Of a stretch of DNA of 64,000 nucleotides, positions 1 through 8,449 are shown piece after piece (positions within the stretch are counted from its first letter, which is position 1; every line of letters starts with the position of its first letter). The notes beneath the pieces are model-generated. The model was not told where the DNA came from. It searched no databases and saw only the letters and a program-made list of their open reading frames with translations. A program made the translations under genes and the position numbers. The stretch is from positions 1,178,001 to 1,242,000 of the forward strand of contig JACHMT010000005.1 of assembly GCA_014208095.1 (NCBI GenBank), in the 5' to 3' direction. The stretch comes from Actinospineispora eucalypti (lineage in GTDB: Bacteria > Actinomycetota > Actinomycetes > Mycobacteriales > Pseudonocardiaceae).

Positions 1-2462
1 CCATCCCGTTCGGCGCCGTCGCCGCGCTGCTGCCAACCGAGGGCGCATCGAAGGACCGGGCCGCGTTGCTCCGCCGGGTCAGTGAGGCTCTCGCGGCCCG
101 GGGCGGCGGCCACCGGCTGGTGCTCTACGTCGACGACGCGCACCTGCTGGACGACGCCTCGGCCACCCTGATCCATCAGCTGGCCACGGCGGGCACGGTG
201 TTCCTGCTGCTGACCGTGCGGGCCGGTGAGCCGGCACCGGACGCGGTGGTGGCGTTGTGGAAGGACGCCGTGCTGACTCGGATCGAGCTGGCCGGACTCA
301 CCGAGTCCGCGGTCGGAGACCTGCTCGGCTCCGTGCTGGCCGGGCCGGTCGACCCGGCGGTGACCGCCGCGCTGGCCCGGCGCTGCCGGGGGAACGCGCT
401 GTTCCTGCGCGAGCTGGTGCTCGGTGCGCGGGCCGAGGGGACGCTGCGCCAGGACGGGCACCTGTGGCGGCTGGTCGGCCCGCTGGCGCCGTCCAGCCGG
501 CTGGTTGAGCTGGTCGAGGCCCGGCTCGCCGACCTCTCGGACGCCGAGCGCGCGTTCATGGAGATCGTGGCGGTGGGGGAGCCGCTGGGCCGCGCGGAGC
601 TGGCCGCGCTGGGCGACCAGGGGCTGGCCGAACGGCTGGAGCGAATGGCGCTGCTGAGCTGCCGGCCGGCCGGGCGGCGGCTGGAGCTGCGGCTGAGCCA
701 CCCGATCTACGGTGACGTCCTGCGCGCCCGCATGCCCCCGCTGCGGGTGGCCGACGTGTCCCGCCGGCTGGCCGAGGTGATCGACGGGTGCGGCGCGCGC
801 CGGCGGGAGGACACCCTGCGCGTGGCCACCTGGCGACTGGACGGGGGCGGCGGCCGGCCCGAGCAGATGGTGGAGGCGGCCGTGCAGGCCCGCTGGCGGC
901 ACGACCTGGCGCTGGCCGAGCGGCTGGTCGGCCACGCGCTGGTCACCGGCGGCGGGTTCGAGGCGCGGTTCCTGGCCGCGCAGATCGCCAACCTGCAGGG
1001 ACGGGCGCACGACGCGGAACGGATGCTGGAGGGTCTGGCCCCGGCCACCGACGACCAGCTCGGCCGGGTGGCGATCAGCCGGATCGACAACTCGGCGTTC
1101 CATCTCGGCGATGTGGACCGCGCGGTGCGCATCGCCACCGAGGCGGAGGACCGCCTGGCCGACCCGGAGTGGCGGCACAAGATCGCCGGACGGCGGTCCG
1201 CGCTGCTGCTGGCCACCACCGGTCCCCGGGCCGCCGCCGCGACGGCGGTGCCCCTGCTGGAGACGGCGGAGGGCCCGGCGCTGGTGTGGGCCTGCCAGGT
1301 GGCCGCGTACAGCCTGGGGCGGCTGGGCCGGCTCGACCAGGCACTGGCCGCCAGCGAGCGCGGCCACCGGGCCCACCAGCACCTGAGCGAGCCGGCGCAG
1401 TGGTACCCGTTCGACTGGCATCCGTGGGTGCAGCTGTTCAACAGCTGCGAGATCCATGCCTTCGCCGGGCGCCTGGCCGAGGCCGAGCGGACCGCCACCG
1501 AGCAGTACCGGCAGGCGCTGGCCGAGCGGTCGACGGAGGCGCAGGCCTGGTGGGCCTGGCAGCTGTGCCGGGTGCTCGGCCAGCGGGGGCACCTGGGCCG
1601 CGCGGCCCGGCACGGCCGGGAGGCCGTTGCGCTGTTCGAACGGCTGGGGCGGCCGCAGTTCACCGCGTTCTGTCTGGCCCACCTGGTGCCGGCCCTGGCC
1701 GCGCTCGGCGACCACCCGCGGTCGAAGGAAATGCTCGCGTCGCTCACCGGTCTGCACCTGCCCACCAACCTGCTGATGGCCGCCGACATCGAGCTGGCTT
1801 CGGCGTGGGCGGCGGTGGCCGACGGGAACCTGCGCCGGGCCCGGGCCCGGCTGCGCCGCACCGCCGCGCTGGCCGCTTCGATCGACGACCGGGTGATGGA
1901 GTCGACCGCCCTGCACGACCTGTGCCGGATCGGTCACCCCGCCGACGCGGCCGACCGCCTGGCCGAGCTGTGCGGGCTGATCGACGGCTCGCTGGCCCTC
2001 GCCCGCGCCCGCCACGCGCGGGCGTTGCTGGACGGGGACGCCGAGGCGCTGGAGACGACGTCCCGGGACTTCGAGGAGATGGGCGCCGACCTGCTCGCCG
2101 CCGAGTGCGGCTGCGACGCGGCGGTGTGCTGGCAGCGGTCCGGCCGGGAGCAGCGCCGGGCCCGGGCGGTCCGGCGCGCGGCCGGCCTGATCCAGCGCTG
2201 CCGGGGTGCCCGCACCCCCGCCCTGCTCCCGCTGCACGGCCGCGCGGTGCTGACCCGGGGGGAGCGGGAGGTCGTGCTGCTCGCCGCCTCGGGCCGCAGC
2301 ACCAAGGCCATCGCCGCCGAGCTGCAGCTTTCCGCGCGCACGGTCTCCAACCACCTGCAACGCGCCTACGACAAACTGGGCGTGAACCGCCGCACCGAAC
2401 TGGCCGCCATCCTCGCCGAGGAACCCGACGCCCAGATGACCCGGTCCGGCGAGCACCCGTAG
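1..2462 (+). CDS. LAL-type LuxR family transcriptional regulator (5' truncated by window)
   Basis: The reading frame is open from position 3 and reads IPFGAVAALLP, a segment typical of the N-terminal ATPase module of large LuxR (LAL) regulators. The start and the Walker A motif therefore lie upstream of the window. A Walker B-like VLYVDDAHLL follows, then a long alanine/leucine-rich helical (TPR-like) middle. A C-terminal LuxR helix-turn-helix spans about positions 2245-2420, with LTRGEREVVLLAASG and STKAIAAELQLSARTVSNHL. It should be a cytoplasmic ATP-dependent transcription activator. It is followed after 76 bp by the acyl-CoA ligase and could control the downstream catabolic genes, but the sequence does not show this. 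Confidence 0.9.
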   Translation, partial: IPFGAVAALLPTEGASKDRAALLRRVSEALAARGGGHRLVLYVDDAHLLDDASATLIHQLATAGTVFLLLTVRAGEPAPDAVVALWKDAVLTRIELAGLTESAVGDLLGSVLAGPVDPAVTAALARRCRGNALFLRELVLGARAEGTLRQDGHLWRLVGPLAPSSRLVELVEARLADLSDAERAFMEIVAVGEPLGRAELAALGDQGLAERLERMALLSCRPAGRRLELRLSHPIYGDVLRARMPPLRVADVSRRLAEVIDGCGARRREDTLRVATWRLDGGGGRPEQMVEAAVQARWRHDLALAERLVGHALVTGGGFEARFLAAQIANLQGRAHDAERMLEGLAPATDDQLGRVAISRIDNSAFHLGDVDRAVRIATEAEDRLADPEWRHKIAGRRSALLLATTGPRAAAATAVPLLETAEGPALVWACQVAAYSLGRLGRLDQALAASERGHRAHQHLSEPAQWYPFDWHPWVQLFNSCEIHAFAGRLAEAERTATEQYRQALAERSTEAQAWWAWQLCRVLGQRGHLGRAARHGREAVALFERLGRPQFTAFCLAHLVPALAALGDHPRSKEMLASLTGLHLPTNLLMAADIELASAWAAVADGNLRRARARLRRTAALAASIDDRVMESTALHDLCRIGHPADAADRLAELCGLIDGSLALARARHARALLDGDAEALETTSRDFEEMGADLLAAECGCDAAVCWQRSGREQRRARAVRRAAGLIQRCRGARTPALLPLHGRAVLTRGEREVVLLAASGRSTKAIAAELQLSARTVSNHLQRAYDKLGVNRRTELAAILAEEPDAQMTRSGEHP

Positions 2463-2481
2463 GTGGCCGCCTGCCTGTGGT

Positions 2482-2498
2482 GGACCGTTCAGCGGAAC
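2482..2498. promoter_or_regulatory. IclR-type palindromic operator, copy 1
   Basis: GGACCGTTCAGCGGAAC matches the cluster consensus GGTCCGTTCAGCGGACC at 15 of 17 positions. It lies 40 bp upstream of the acyl-CoA ligase start. Four related copies occur in the cluster. Assignment to the local IclR protein is inferred from the operator shape and from the copy in front of the iclR gene. Confidence 0.6.
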
Positions 2499-2538
2499 CC
2501 GGGTTGCTGGCGGGGGTGGGGCGGGTGAGGGTCGTGGG

Positions 2539-4092
2539 GTGGAGCCGGCGGAGCTGGGTGGTGTGGGGACGGCGGTGGGGGCGCTGGAGCGGCGGGCGGA
2601 TGCCGACCCGGACGCTGAGCTGGTGCGGTTCGAGGACGGCACCCGGGTGGGCGTCGGCGAGCTGGACGCCGGGTCGCGGGCGGTGGCGGCCAGGTTGGCG
2701 GAGCGGGCCGAGCCGGGCGCCTCCGTGGCCACCTGCCTGGTCCCGGGCCGGGACGCGGTGGAGCTGGTCTTTGGGTTGGCTCGGCTCGGGGTGGCCGAGG
2801 TGCCGCTGCCGCTGGACGTGACGGCGGCGTCGGCGCGCGCCCTGCTGGTCGCCACCGGCGCGCGCACGCTGGTGGTCGGCGCGGAGGCGCTGGCCGGCAA
2901 CGAGCGGCTGGCCGAGCTGGTCACCGTGATACCGGACGTGGTGGTGGTCGGAGCGGGAGCGCCGAAGGAACTGCCGCTGTTGGACGAGCTGCCGCTCCGG
3001 CCGGGCGCCGCGGCCCGCCGCCCGCCACCGGAACCCGGCGCTCCGCTGGCCGTGCTGTCCACCTCCGGCACCACCGGCCGGGCCAAGGCGGCCGTGCTGC
3101 CGCACTTCGCCGCCGTCCGCCACGCCCAACGGGTGCGGGCCACCATGGGCTACCGTCCCGGTGACGTGCTGTTCAACGTGTTCCCGTGGAACCACATCAA
3201 CGTCCGGCACGCGGCGCTGCTGCCGGCGCTGCTCTCCGGCGCCCGCCTGGTGGCGCACCGGCGGTTCTCCGCCTCCGGCTTCTGGGCCACCTGCCGGGCC
3301 GAGGGGGTCACCGCGTTCAACTTCATGGGCGCGATGCTGGCCATCCTGGACCGGCGCCCGCCCGCGCCGGAGGATGCGGCGCACCGGGTGCGGCTGGCCT
3401 ATGGGGCGCCGGCGCCGGTGGACCTGGCCCGCCGGTTCCTGGACCGGTTCGGGGTGCGCGCACTGGAGGCCTACGCCTGCACCGAGCTGGGTGACGTGGC
3501 CGCCAACACCCCGGACACCTGGCGGCCGGGCACGGCGGGCCGGGTGGTGCCGGAGTACGAGGTGGCGATCCTGGACGAGGCCGGCCGGCCGCTGCCGCCC
3601 GGGGAGGTCGGCCAGATCGCCGCCCGCCCCCGGCTGCCGCACATGGCGTTCCTGGAGTACGCGGGCGACCCCGACGCGACGAGCTCGGTGCGCCCGGACG
3701 GCTGGTTCCGCACCGGCGACCGGGGCCGGCTGGACGCCGACGGCTACCTGAGCTTCGCCGGCCGGCGTGCCGACGTGGTGCGCCGGCGCGGGGAGAACGT
3801 GGCCGCATGGGACGTCGAGCGGGTGCTGGTGGAGATGCCGGGCGTGCTGGACGCCGCCGTGGTCGGCGTGGCCTCCGAGCTGACCGAGCAGGAGATCCTT
3901 GCCGTGCTCACCCCGGCCGGCGGCGCCGACCTGACCGGCCCGGCGGTGCGCGACTGGTGCCGGCCCCGGTTGCCCCCGCACGCGCTGCCCCGGTTCGTCC
4001 GGATCGTGCCCGAGCTTCCGCGCAACCCGAACGGCAAGGTGCTCAAGGCCGCGCTCGGCCTGGATCCGGACACCTGGGACGCCGGGCGCTGA
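2539..4092 (+). CDS. Acyl-CoA synthetase / AMP-dependent CoA ligase
   Basis: A 517-aa ANL-superfamily enzyme that should activate a carboxylic acid to its acyl-CoA through an acyl-AMP. The P-loop LSTSGTTGRAKAAVL is near residue 173, the A5 motif YACTELGDVA follows, and then FRTGDRGRLDADGY and GRRADVVRRRGEN. The catalytic lysine region is PRNPNGKVLKAAL at the C-terminus. Length and motifs fit the CaiC/FadD-like group; the substrate is unknown. The start is GTG. It lies behind an IclR-type operator and abuts the convergent LysR gene end to end. In context it probably activates the side chain or an intermediate of the compound degraded by the cluster. Confidence 0.9.
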   Translation: MEPAELGGVGTAVGALERRADADPDAELVRFEDGTRVGVGELDAGSRAVAARLAERAEPGASVATCLVPGRDAVELVFGLARLGVAEVPLPLDVTAASARALLVATGARTLVVGAEALAGNERLAELVTVIPDVVVVGAGAPKELPLLDELPLRPGAAARRPPPEPGAPLAVLSTSGTTGRAKAAVLPHFAAVRHAQRVRATMGYRPGDVLFNVFPWNHINVRHAALLPALLSGARLVAHRRFSASGFWATCRAEGVTAFNFMGAMLAILDRRPPAPEDAAHRVRLAYGAPAPVDLARRFLDRFGVRALEAYACTELGDVAANTPDTWRPGTAGRVVPEYEVAILDEAGRPLPPGEVGQIAARPRLPHMAFLEYAGDPDATSSVRPDGWFRTGDRGRLDADGYLSFAGRRADVVRRRGENVAAWDVERVLVEMPGVLDAAVVGVASELTEQEILAVLTPAGGADLTGPAVRDWCRPRLPPHALPRFVRIVPELPRNPNGKVLKAALGLDPDTWDAGR

Positions 4093-5025
4093 TCACCCGG
4101 CCGCCCGCGTCACCAGCTCCACCGCCTCCCGGCACTGCCGGGCGAAGACCGCCATCCGGCGGTTCGGCCGGACCGCCGCCACCCGCAGCAGCCCGATGTC
4201 CAGCGGTTCGGCGTCGGTGATGGTGATCGCCCTGGTGGTCTCGTCCGGGGCGGCCGGGCGCTGGTTGAGGATGGTGAACCCCTCGCCGGCGGCCACCAGG
4301 CCACGCATGGTCTCGAAGCTGGTGGTCCGGATGATCTCCGGTGGCCGGGCGCCGGCGGCGGCCAGCATGCGCAGCATGAACCGGCTCGGCTCGGGCAGGT
4401 CCAGCAGCACCATCGGCGTGCGGGCCAGTTCGCGCAGGGTGGCCCGGTCCCGGCCGGCCACCGGGTGTTCCGGCCACACCAGCGCGTAGGGCCGCAGGGT
4501 GGCGAGCGGGTCGAAGGTCATGTCCGGCTCGATCTCCAGCCGGTAGCTGAGCGCGATCTCGCACTCGCCCTGGCGCAGCGCGGTGTGCAGCCCGGCGCCG
4601 TCGGACTCCAGCACCCGCACCCGCAGCTGGGGGTGGCGGGTGCGGACCCGGCTGAGCACGTGCGGCACGTAGAACGGCGCCAGCGTGGTGAAGAAGCCGG
4701 CGGACAGCTCGCCGGCCGGTTTCTCGCACAGCTCCCGCCCGGTGTCCTCCAGCTCCAGCGCCGCGCGCAGCAGGTGCCGCGCCCGCTCCAGCAGCCCCCG
4801 CCCGGCCGGGGTGAGCGCGATGCCCCGGGCGTGGTGGCGGATGAACAGGGCGCAGCCCAGTTCCCGCTCCAGCCGGTGGATCGCCGAGGACAGCGCGGAC
4901 TGGGAGGTGTGCAGCTGCCCGGCGGCCGCCGAGATGCTGCCCGCCTCGGCGGCGGCCACGAAGTACTGCACCTGCGCGAGGGTGACGTTGGGGCGCCGAA
5001 ACACGGCCTGACCTCCCTGGATCAC
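4093..5025 (-). CDS. LysR family transcriptional regulator
   Basis: A 310-aa regulator with the typical N-terminal winged helix-turn-helix (VTLAQVQYFVAAAEAGSISAAAGQL, QSALSSAIHRLERELG) and a periplasmic-binding-protein-like effector domain. It is transcribed away from the acyl-CoA-dehydrogenase-fold gene, the usual geometry for a LysR regulator and its target. The GTG start lies inside the 10-bp palindrome ATCACGTGAT at 5021-5030. The effector is probably an aromatic acid or CoA intermediate (inference). Confidence 0.92.
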   Translation of the reverse strand: MIQGGQAVFRRPNVTLAQVQYFVAAAEAGSISAAAGQLHTSQSALSSAIHRLERELGCALFIRHHARGIALTPAGRGLLERARHLLRAALELEDTGRELCEKPAGELSAGFFTTLAPFYVPHVLSRVRTRHPQLRVRVLESDGAGLHTALRQGECEIALSYRLEIEPDMTFDPLATLRPYALVWPEHPVAGRDRATLRELARTPMVLLDLPEPSRFMLRMLAAAGARPPEIIRTTSFETMRGLVAAGEGFTILNQRPAAPDETTRAITITDAEPLDIGLLRVAAVRPNRRMAVFARQCREAVELVTRAAG

Positions 5026-5030
5026 GTGAT
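5021..5030. promoter_or_regulatory. Palindrome in the LysR/acyl-CoA dehydrogenase divergent region
   Basis: ATCACGTGAT is a perfect 10-bp palindrome overlapping the LysR start and 64 bp upstream of the divergent flavoenzyme gene. It is a candidate regulator site, but no full T-N11-A LysR box was assigned with confidence. Confidence 0.3.
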
Positions 5031-5093
5031 GCGATGCACCGGGGTGAGAAGTTCCGTTTGATCGGCGACCCGCGACCGGCCGAGACTCGGCCC

Positions 5094-6323
5094 ATGCACC
5101 AATGTCTCACCACGCGGCAGCGGGAGTTCGTGGATCTCGCCGGCGGGCTGGCCGACGCCTTCGCCGGGCGAGCCGAGAAGCACGACCGGGAAAACAGCTT
5201 TCCGGTCCAGAACTACCAGGACATGCGGGAGAGCGGCTTCCTGCGGCTGACCCTGCCGGAGGAGCTGGGCGGCCTCGGCGCGACCCAGGCCGAGGCGATC
5301 CCGGCCATCGAACGACTGGCCATGGGGGACGGGGCCACCGCGCTGGCGGTGAACATGCACCTGTCCCCGCTGGGCCAGTGGGCCACCGTCTGGCGGCGCA
5401 CCAGGGACCCGCGCATCGAGGCGTTCCTGCGCGAGGCGGCCCGGGACAAGCTGGTCTGGGCGTCGGTGACCAGTGAGCTGGGCATGCCCAACCTGATGAC
5501 CGACGCGCGCACCGCGGCCGAGGCGGTGCCCGGCGGCTTCCGGCTGAACGGCCGCAAGAGCTTCGGCACCAACACCTCGGTGGCCACCCACTGCTCGACC
5601 ACCGCGCGCTACGAGGACCCGGAGCGCGGCCCCCGGCTGCTGCTGCTCCGGATCTCCCTTTCCGACCCGGCGGTGGTCATCCACCCGACCTGGGACACGC
5701 TGGGCATGCGCGGCACGCAGAGCAACGACGTGGAGTTCCGGGACCTGTTCGTGCCGGCGGAGGCGGTGGTGCACTCGCTGCCGGTCGGCCACCTGGACGC
5801 CCGGGTCCTGGAAACCGTGTTCGCCTGGGCGATGCCGGCGTTCGGCGCGGTCTACAACGGCATCGCGCTGGGTGCGCTGGACTGGACCCGGCGACAGCTG
5901 GCCCGGCGCGGCGGCCGGCCGAAGCCGGCGGTCCTGGACAGCCTGGCCCGGGCGGAGATCCTGCTGGAGCAGTCCCGCGCGACGCTCTACCGGCACGCCG
6001 AGGAGGTCACCTCCCGGCGGCTGTTCGAGCAGCTGGACGTGCAGCAGGGGCTGGCCCGCTGCGCGCTGGTCAAGTACGTGTGCTCGAACAACGCGGTGGC
6101 CGCGATGCACCTGCTGGTGGAGATCCTGGGCGGCGCGTCCTACACGCGGGCGCTGCCGTTCGAGCGGATGTGGCGGGACGTGCAGGCCGGGCCGTTCATG
6201 CCGTTCGGAAACCACGCCGCCCGCGAGCTGATCGGCGCCACCTCGGTCGGGGTGGAGCTGGCGCCGGTGATCGGGTTCGACGAGACCGGCCCGGACAGCC
6301 GGCCCAAGACCGTCACCGCCTAG
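5094..6323 (+). CDS. Acyl-CoA dehydrogenase-fold flavoenzyme
   Basis: 409 aa from ATG 5094, which starts MHQCLTTRQREF; an upstream in-frame ATG at 5034 would place 20 implausible residues in front. The acyl-CoA dehydrogenase fold is clear: LTLPEELGGLGATQAEAI, VTSELGMPN and LNGRKSFGTN. Where classical enzymes carry the IYEGT segment with the catalytic glutamate, this protein reads AGPFMPFGNHAAREL, so that glutamate is absent. It may use another base or be a flavin monooxygenase-type member of the fold. It is first in an operon with a small protein (9 bp gap) and an SDR, under the divergent LysR. Confidence 0.85.
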   Translation: MHQCLTTRQREFVDLAGGLADAFAGRAEKHDRENSFPVQNYQDMRESGFLRLTLPEELGGLGATQAEAIPAIERLAMGDGATALAVNMHLSPLGQWATVWRRTRDPRIEAFLREAARDKLVWASVTSELGMPNLMTDARTAAEAVPGGFRLNGRKSFGTNTSVATHCSTTARYEDPERGPRLLLLRISLSDPAVVIHPTWDTLGMRGTQSNDVEFRDLFVPAEAVVHSLPVGHLDARVLETVFAWAMPAFGAVYNGIALGALDWTRRQLARRGGRPKPAVLDSLARAEILLEQSRATLYRHAEEVTSRRLFEQLDVQQGLARCALVKYVCSNNAVAAMHLLVEILGGASYTRALPFERMWRDVQAGPFMPFGNHAARELIGATSVGVELAPVIGFDETGPDSRPKTVTA

Positions 6324-6332
6324 GGGAGCGAG

Positions 6333-6698
6333 ATGAGCGACCACCGCGAGGACACCACCGTGCGCGCGCTGTTCTGCATCGGCGTGCGGGACGCCTTCTT
6401 CGCCGCCGGCGACGACGAACGGGCGGCGGTGATCGACGGGTCCCGCCGGGCGTTCGACGACCTGGCCGGCCGGTTCGGGCTGCGCGTTCTGGGCACCTTC
6501 GACGACGACGAGGTGATGGTCGGGCCGTCCACCACGTTCCCGTGGACCGCGTACATCCTGGCCGACGTGCCGGACTACGCCACGGCGGCGCGGGTGTGCG
6601 GCATCCTGCGCGAACACCCGGTCGGCGAGGCCCGGCTGTGGAAGTACTTCACCATCCAGGCCCGGCTCGGCCGGCCGCTGTTCTTCGGCAACGAGTAG
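6333..6698 (+). CDS. Uncharacterised 121-aa protein
   Basis: Not recognised. The protein has no signal peptide or membrane segment. Its alternating hydrophobic and charged stretches, such as RALFCIGVRDAFFAAG and TAYILADVPDYATAARVCGIL, suggest a small alpha+beta (ferredoxin-like) fold. The ATG follows the ribosome site GGGGAGCG by about 5 bp. It lies 9 bp downstream of the acyl-CoA-dehydrogenase-fold gene and 9 bp upstream of an SDR, so it probably assists or acts with those enzymes. Function is unknown. Confidence 0.75.
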   Translation: MSDHREDTTVRALFCIGVRDAFFAAGDDERAAVIDGSRRAFDDLAGRFGLRVLGTFDDDEVMVGPSTTFPWTAYILADVPDYATAARVCGILREHPVGEARLWKYFTIQARLGRPLFFGNE

Positions 6699-6707
6699 GG
6701 GGCCGCG

Positions 6708-7439
6708 ATGACCGGGAAAGTGGCCGTGGTCACCGGGGCCGCGCGCGGGCTGGGGGCGGCCGTGGCCGGCGAGCTGCACGCGCTCGGCCACCGGGTGGCG
6801 CTGCTGGACCTGGACGGCGAGGGGGCGCGGCGGCGGGCGCAGGAGCTGGGTGGAGCCGCGTTCGGGGTAAAGGTGGACGTCCGGGACCCGGTGGCCGTGC
6901 GGGCCGCGCTGGACCGGGTGCGCGAGCGGCTGGGCGTGCCCCAGGTGCTGGTGAACAACGCGGCGCGGACCGTCTCCCGCTCGGTCTGGGAGATCGAGCT
7001 GGACGAGTGGGACGACGTGCTCGCGGTGAACCTGCGCTCCGTGCTGGTGCTGACCAGGGAGCTGGCGCCGGCCATGCGCGAGCGGGGCTGGGGGCGGATC
7101 GTGAACATGGCCTCGCTGGCCGGGCAGCAGGGCGGCCTGGTCGCCGGCGCGCACTACGCCTCGTCCAAGGCCGGCATCCTGGTGCTGACCAAGATCTTCG
7201 CCCGGGAGCTGGCCCCGTACGGTGTCACGGTGAACGCGGTGGCGCCGGCCGCCGTGCGCACCCCGGTGATGGACGGCATGGACCCCGAACGGTTGGAGAG
7301 CGCCCGCGCCGCCATCCCGGTCGGCCGGTTCGGGCAGCCGGAGGAAGTGGCCGGGCTGGTCGGTTTCCTCTGCGGCGAGCGGACCGGCTACCTCACCGGC
7401 GCGACCGTGGACGTGAACGGCGGCGCGTTCATGCGCTGA
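6708..7439 (+). CDS. SDR family NAD(P)-dependent oxidoreductase
   Basis: 243-aa classical short-chain dehydrogenase. The cofactor motif TGAARGLG, the NNA motif, the catalytic serine region NMASLAG and YASSK are all present, and it ends in the usual TGATVDVNGG segment. It probably oxidises or reduces a hydroxyl or keto group of a pathway intermediate, for example a 3-hydroxyacyl-CoA. Third gene of the operon under the LysR; convergent with the F420 oxidoreductase. Confidence 0.92.
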   Translation: MTGKVAVVTGAARGLGAAVAGELHALGHRVALLDLDGEGARRRAQELGGAAFGVKVDVRDPVAVRAALDRVRERLGVPQVLVNNAARTVSRSVWEIELDEWDDVLAVNLRSVLVLTRELAPAMRERGWGRIVNMASLAGQQGGLVAGAHYASSKAGILVLTKIFARELAPYGVTVNAVAPAAVRTPVMDGMDPERLESARAAIPVGRFGQPEEVAGLVGFLCGERTGYLTGATVDVNGGAFMR

Positions 7440-7441
7440 GC

Positions 7442-8449
7442 TCATCGGGCCAGCCGGGGCAGCACCTGGTCGCGGAAGCCGGTCAGCAGTTCGTCCGGCA
7501 GGTCGTAGGAGCCGACGTGCTGCAGCAGCACCCCGTCCACCCCGGCGGCGCGCACGCCGGCCAGCCGCTCCGCGATCTGTGCGGCGGTGCCGAACAGACA
7601 GAACGCCCGGGCGAACCGGGCCGCGTCGGCGTCGGTCAGGTACCGGTCGCAGGCCCGGACCGCCGCCGGCCAGTCCTCGGCGTGCACCAGGTCCGGGTAG
7701 ACACCGGGCACCCGGTCCGGCGCCTCGACCCGCACGCCGGCCATGGCCAGGAACGGCCCACCGCCGCCCTGGGCGATCGCCACGCAGATCGGTTTCAGCT
7801 CTCGGGCGTCCCGGTCCACGTCCTCGGTCACCCGGCAGAACGCGGACGCGGTCACCGGCACCGGCTCCCGGCCGGCCCGTCGCGCGCCCTCGCCAACCCG
7901 GGCCACGGCGGCGGCCAAGGGCTCCGGGGCGATCCCGGCCAACAGGATCGCGCCGTCGGCGATCTCCCCGGCCAGCCGGAGGTTGTTCGGCCCGGTGGCG
8001 GCCAGGTGGATGGGCACCGGCGCCGGGTCGCGCAGCCGGGACACCGCCCCGGCGCCGAAGTCCACCTCCGACCCGGCGAGCAGCGCGCGCACCGTGCCCA
8101 GCCGTTCGCGCACCTCGCGCCCGGTGGACGGGCGCAGCCCGATGGGGGCCACCGAGCTGTTGCCCACCCCCGCGCCCAGCGTGAACCGCCCGGGGGCCAG
8201 CTCGGCGACCGTGCGGGCGGCGGAGGCGAGCACGCTGGGGTGGCGGGTGACCACGTTGGTCACCGCCGTGCCGATGCCGATCCGCCCGGTGCCCGCCGCG
8301 GCCAGCGCCGCCACCGCGAACACGTCCCGCCAGAGCAGCTGCGAGTCGGGGAACCACACCTGGTCGAACCCGGCCCGCTCGGCGTCGGCCGCGAACCGGG
8401 CCAGCCGGCCGGCCGGCGCGCACGGCGGTACCCGGATGCCGATCCTCAT
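7442..8449 (-). CDS. LLM class F420-dependent oxidoreductase
   Basis: 335-aa luciferase-like TIM-barrel protein (MRIGIRVPP, RFAADAERAGFDQVWFPDSQ, IGIGTAVTNVVTRHP, GRFTLGAGVGNS). Such proteins use F420 or FMN to reduce or oxygenate substrates. The ATG at 8449 overlaps the stop of the upstream hydrolase by 4 bp. It is the last of five genes in a reverse-strand operon that begins with an ABC importer, which ties it to processing the imported compound. The substrate is unknown. Confidence 0.88.
   Translation of the reverse strand: MRIGIRVPPCAPAGRLARFAADAERAGFDQVWFPDSQLLWRDVFAVAALAAAGTGRIGIGTAVTNVVTRHPSVLASAARTVAELAPGRFTLGAGVGNSSVAPIGLRPSTGREVRERLGTVRALLAGSEVDFGAGAVSRLRDPAPVPIHLAATGPNNLRLAGEIADGAILLAGIAPEPLAAAVARVGEGARRAGREPVPVTASAFCRVTEDVDRDARELKPICVAIAQGGGGPFLAMAGVRVEAPDRVPGVYPDLVHAEDWPAAVRACDRYLTDADAARFARAFCLFGTAAQIAERLAGVRAAGVDGVLLQHVGSYDLPDELLTGFRDQVLPRLAR

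Noticed and set aside
1744..3981. Minus-strand frame of about 745 codons
   Set aside because: Antisense to the LuxR regulator and acyl-CoA ligase, with composition bias and no recognisable motif.
5050..5067. Sequence GTTCCGTTTGATCGGCGA as a sixth IclR site
   Set aside because: Only the first half agrees with the consensus; the second arm does not pair.
5094..7439. Possible indole-3-acetate (iac-type) degradation genes
   Set aside because: The order of a dehydrogenase-fold flavoenzyme, a small protein and an SDR recalls iac clusters. However, the small protein did not look like the known partner, and the paired dioxygenase subunits and flavin reductase are not present, so the assignment was not made.
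5022..8423. Very long open frame of about 1130 codons on the minus strand
   Set aside because: It is antisense to three well-supported genes (flavoenzyme, small protein, SDR). Its translation is low-complexity Arg/Gly/Pro/His sequence with no domain, a typical high-GC shadow frame.
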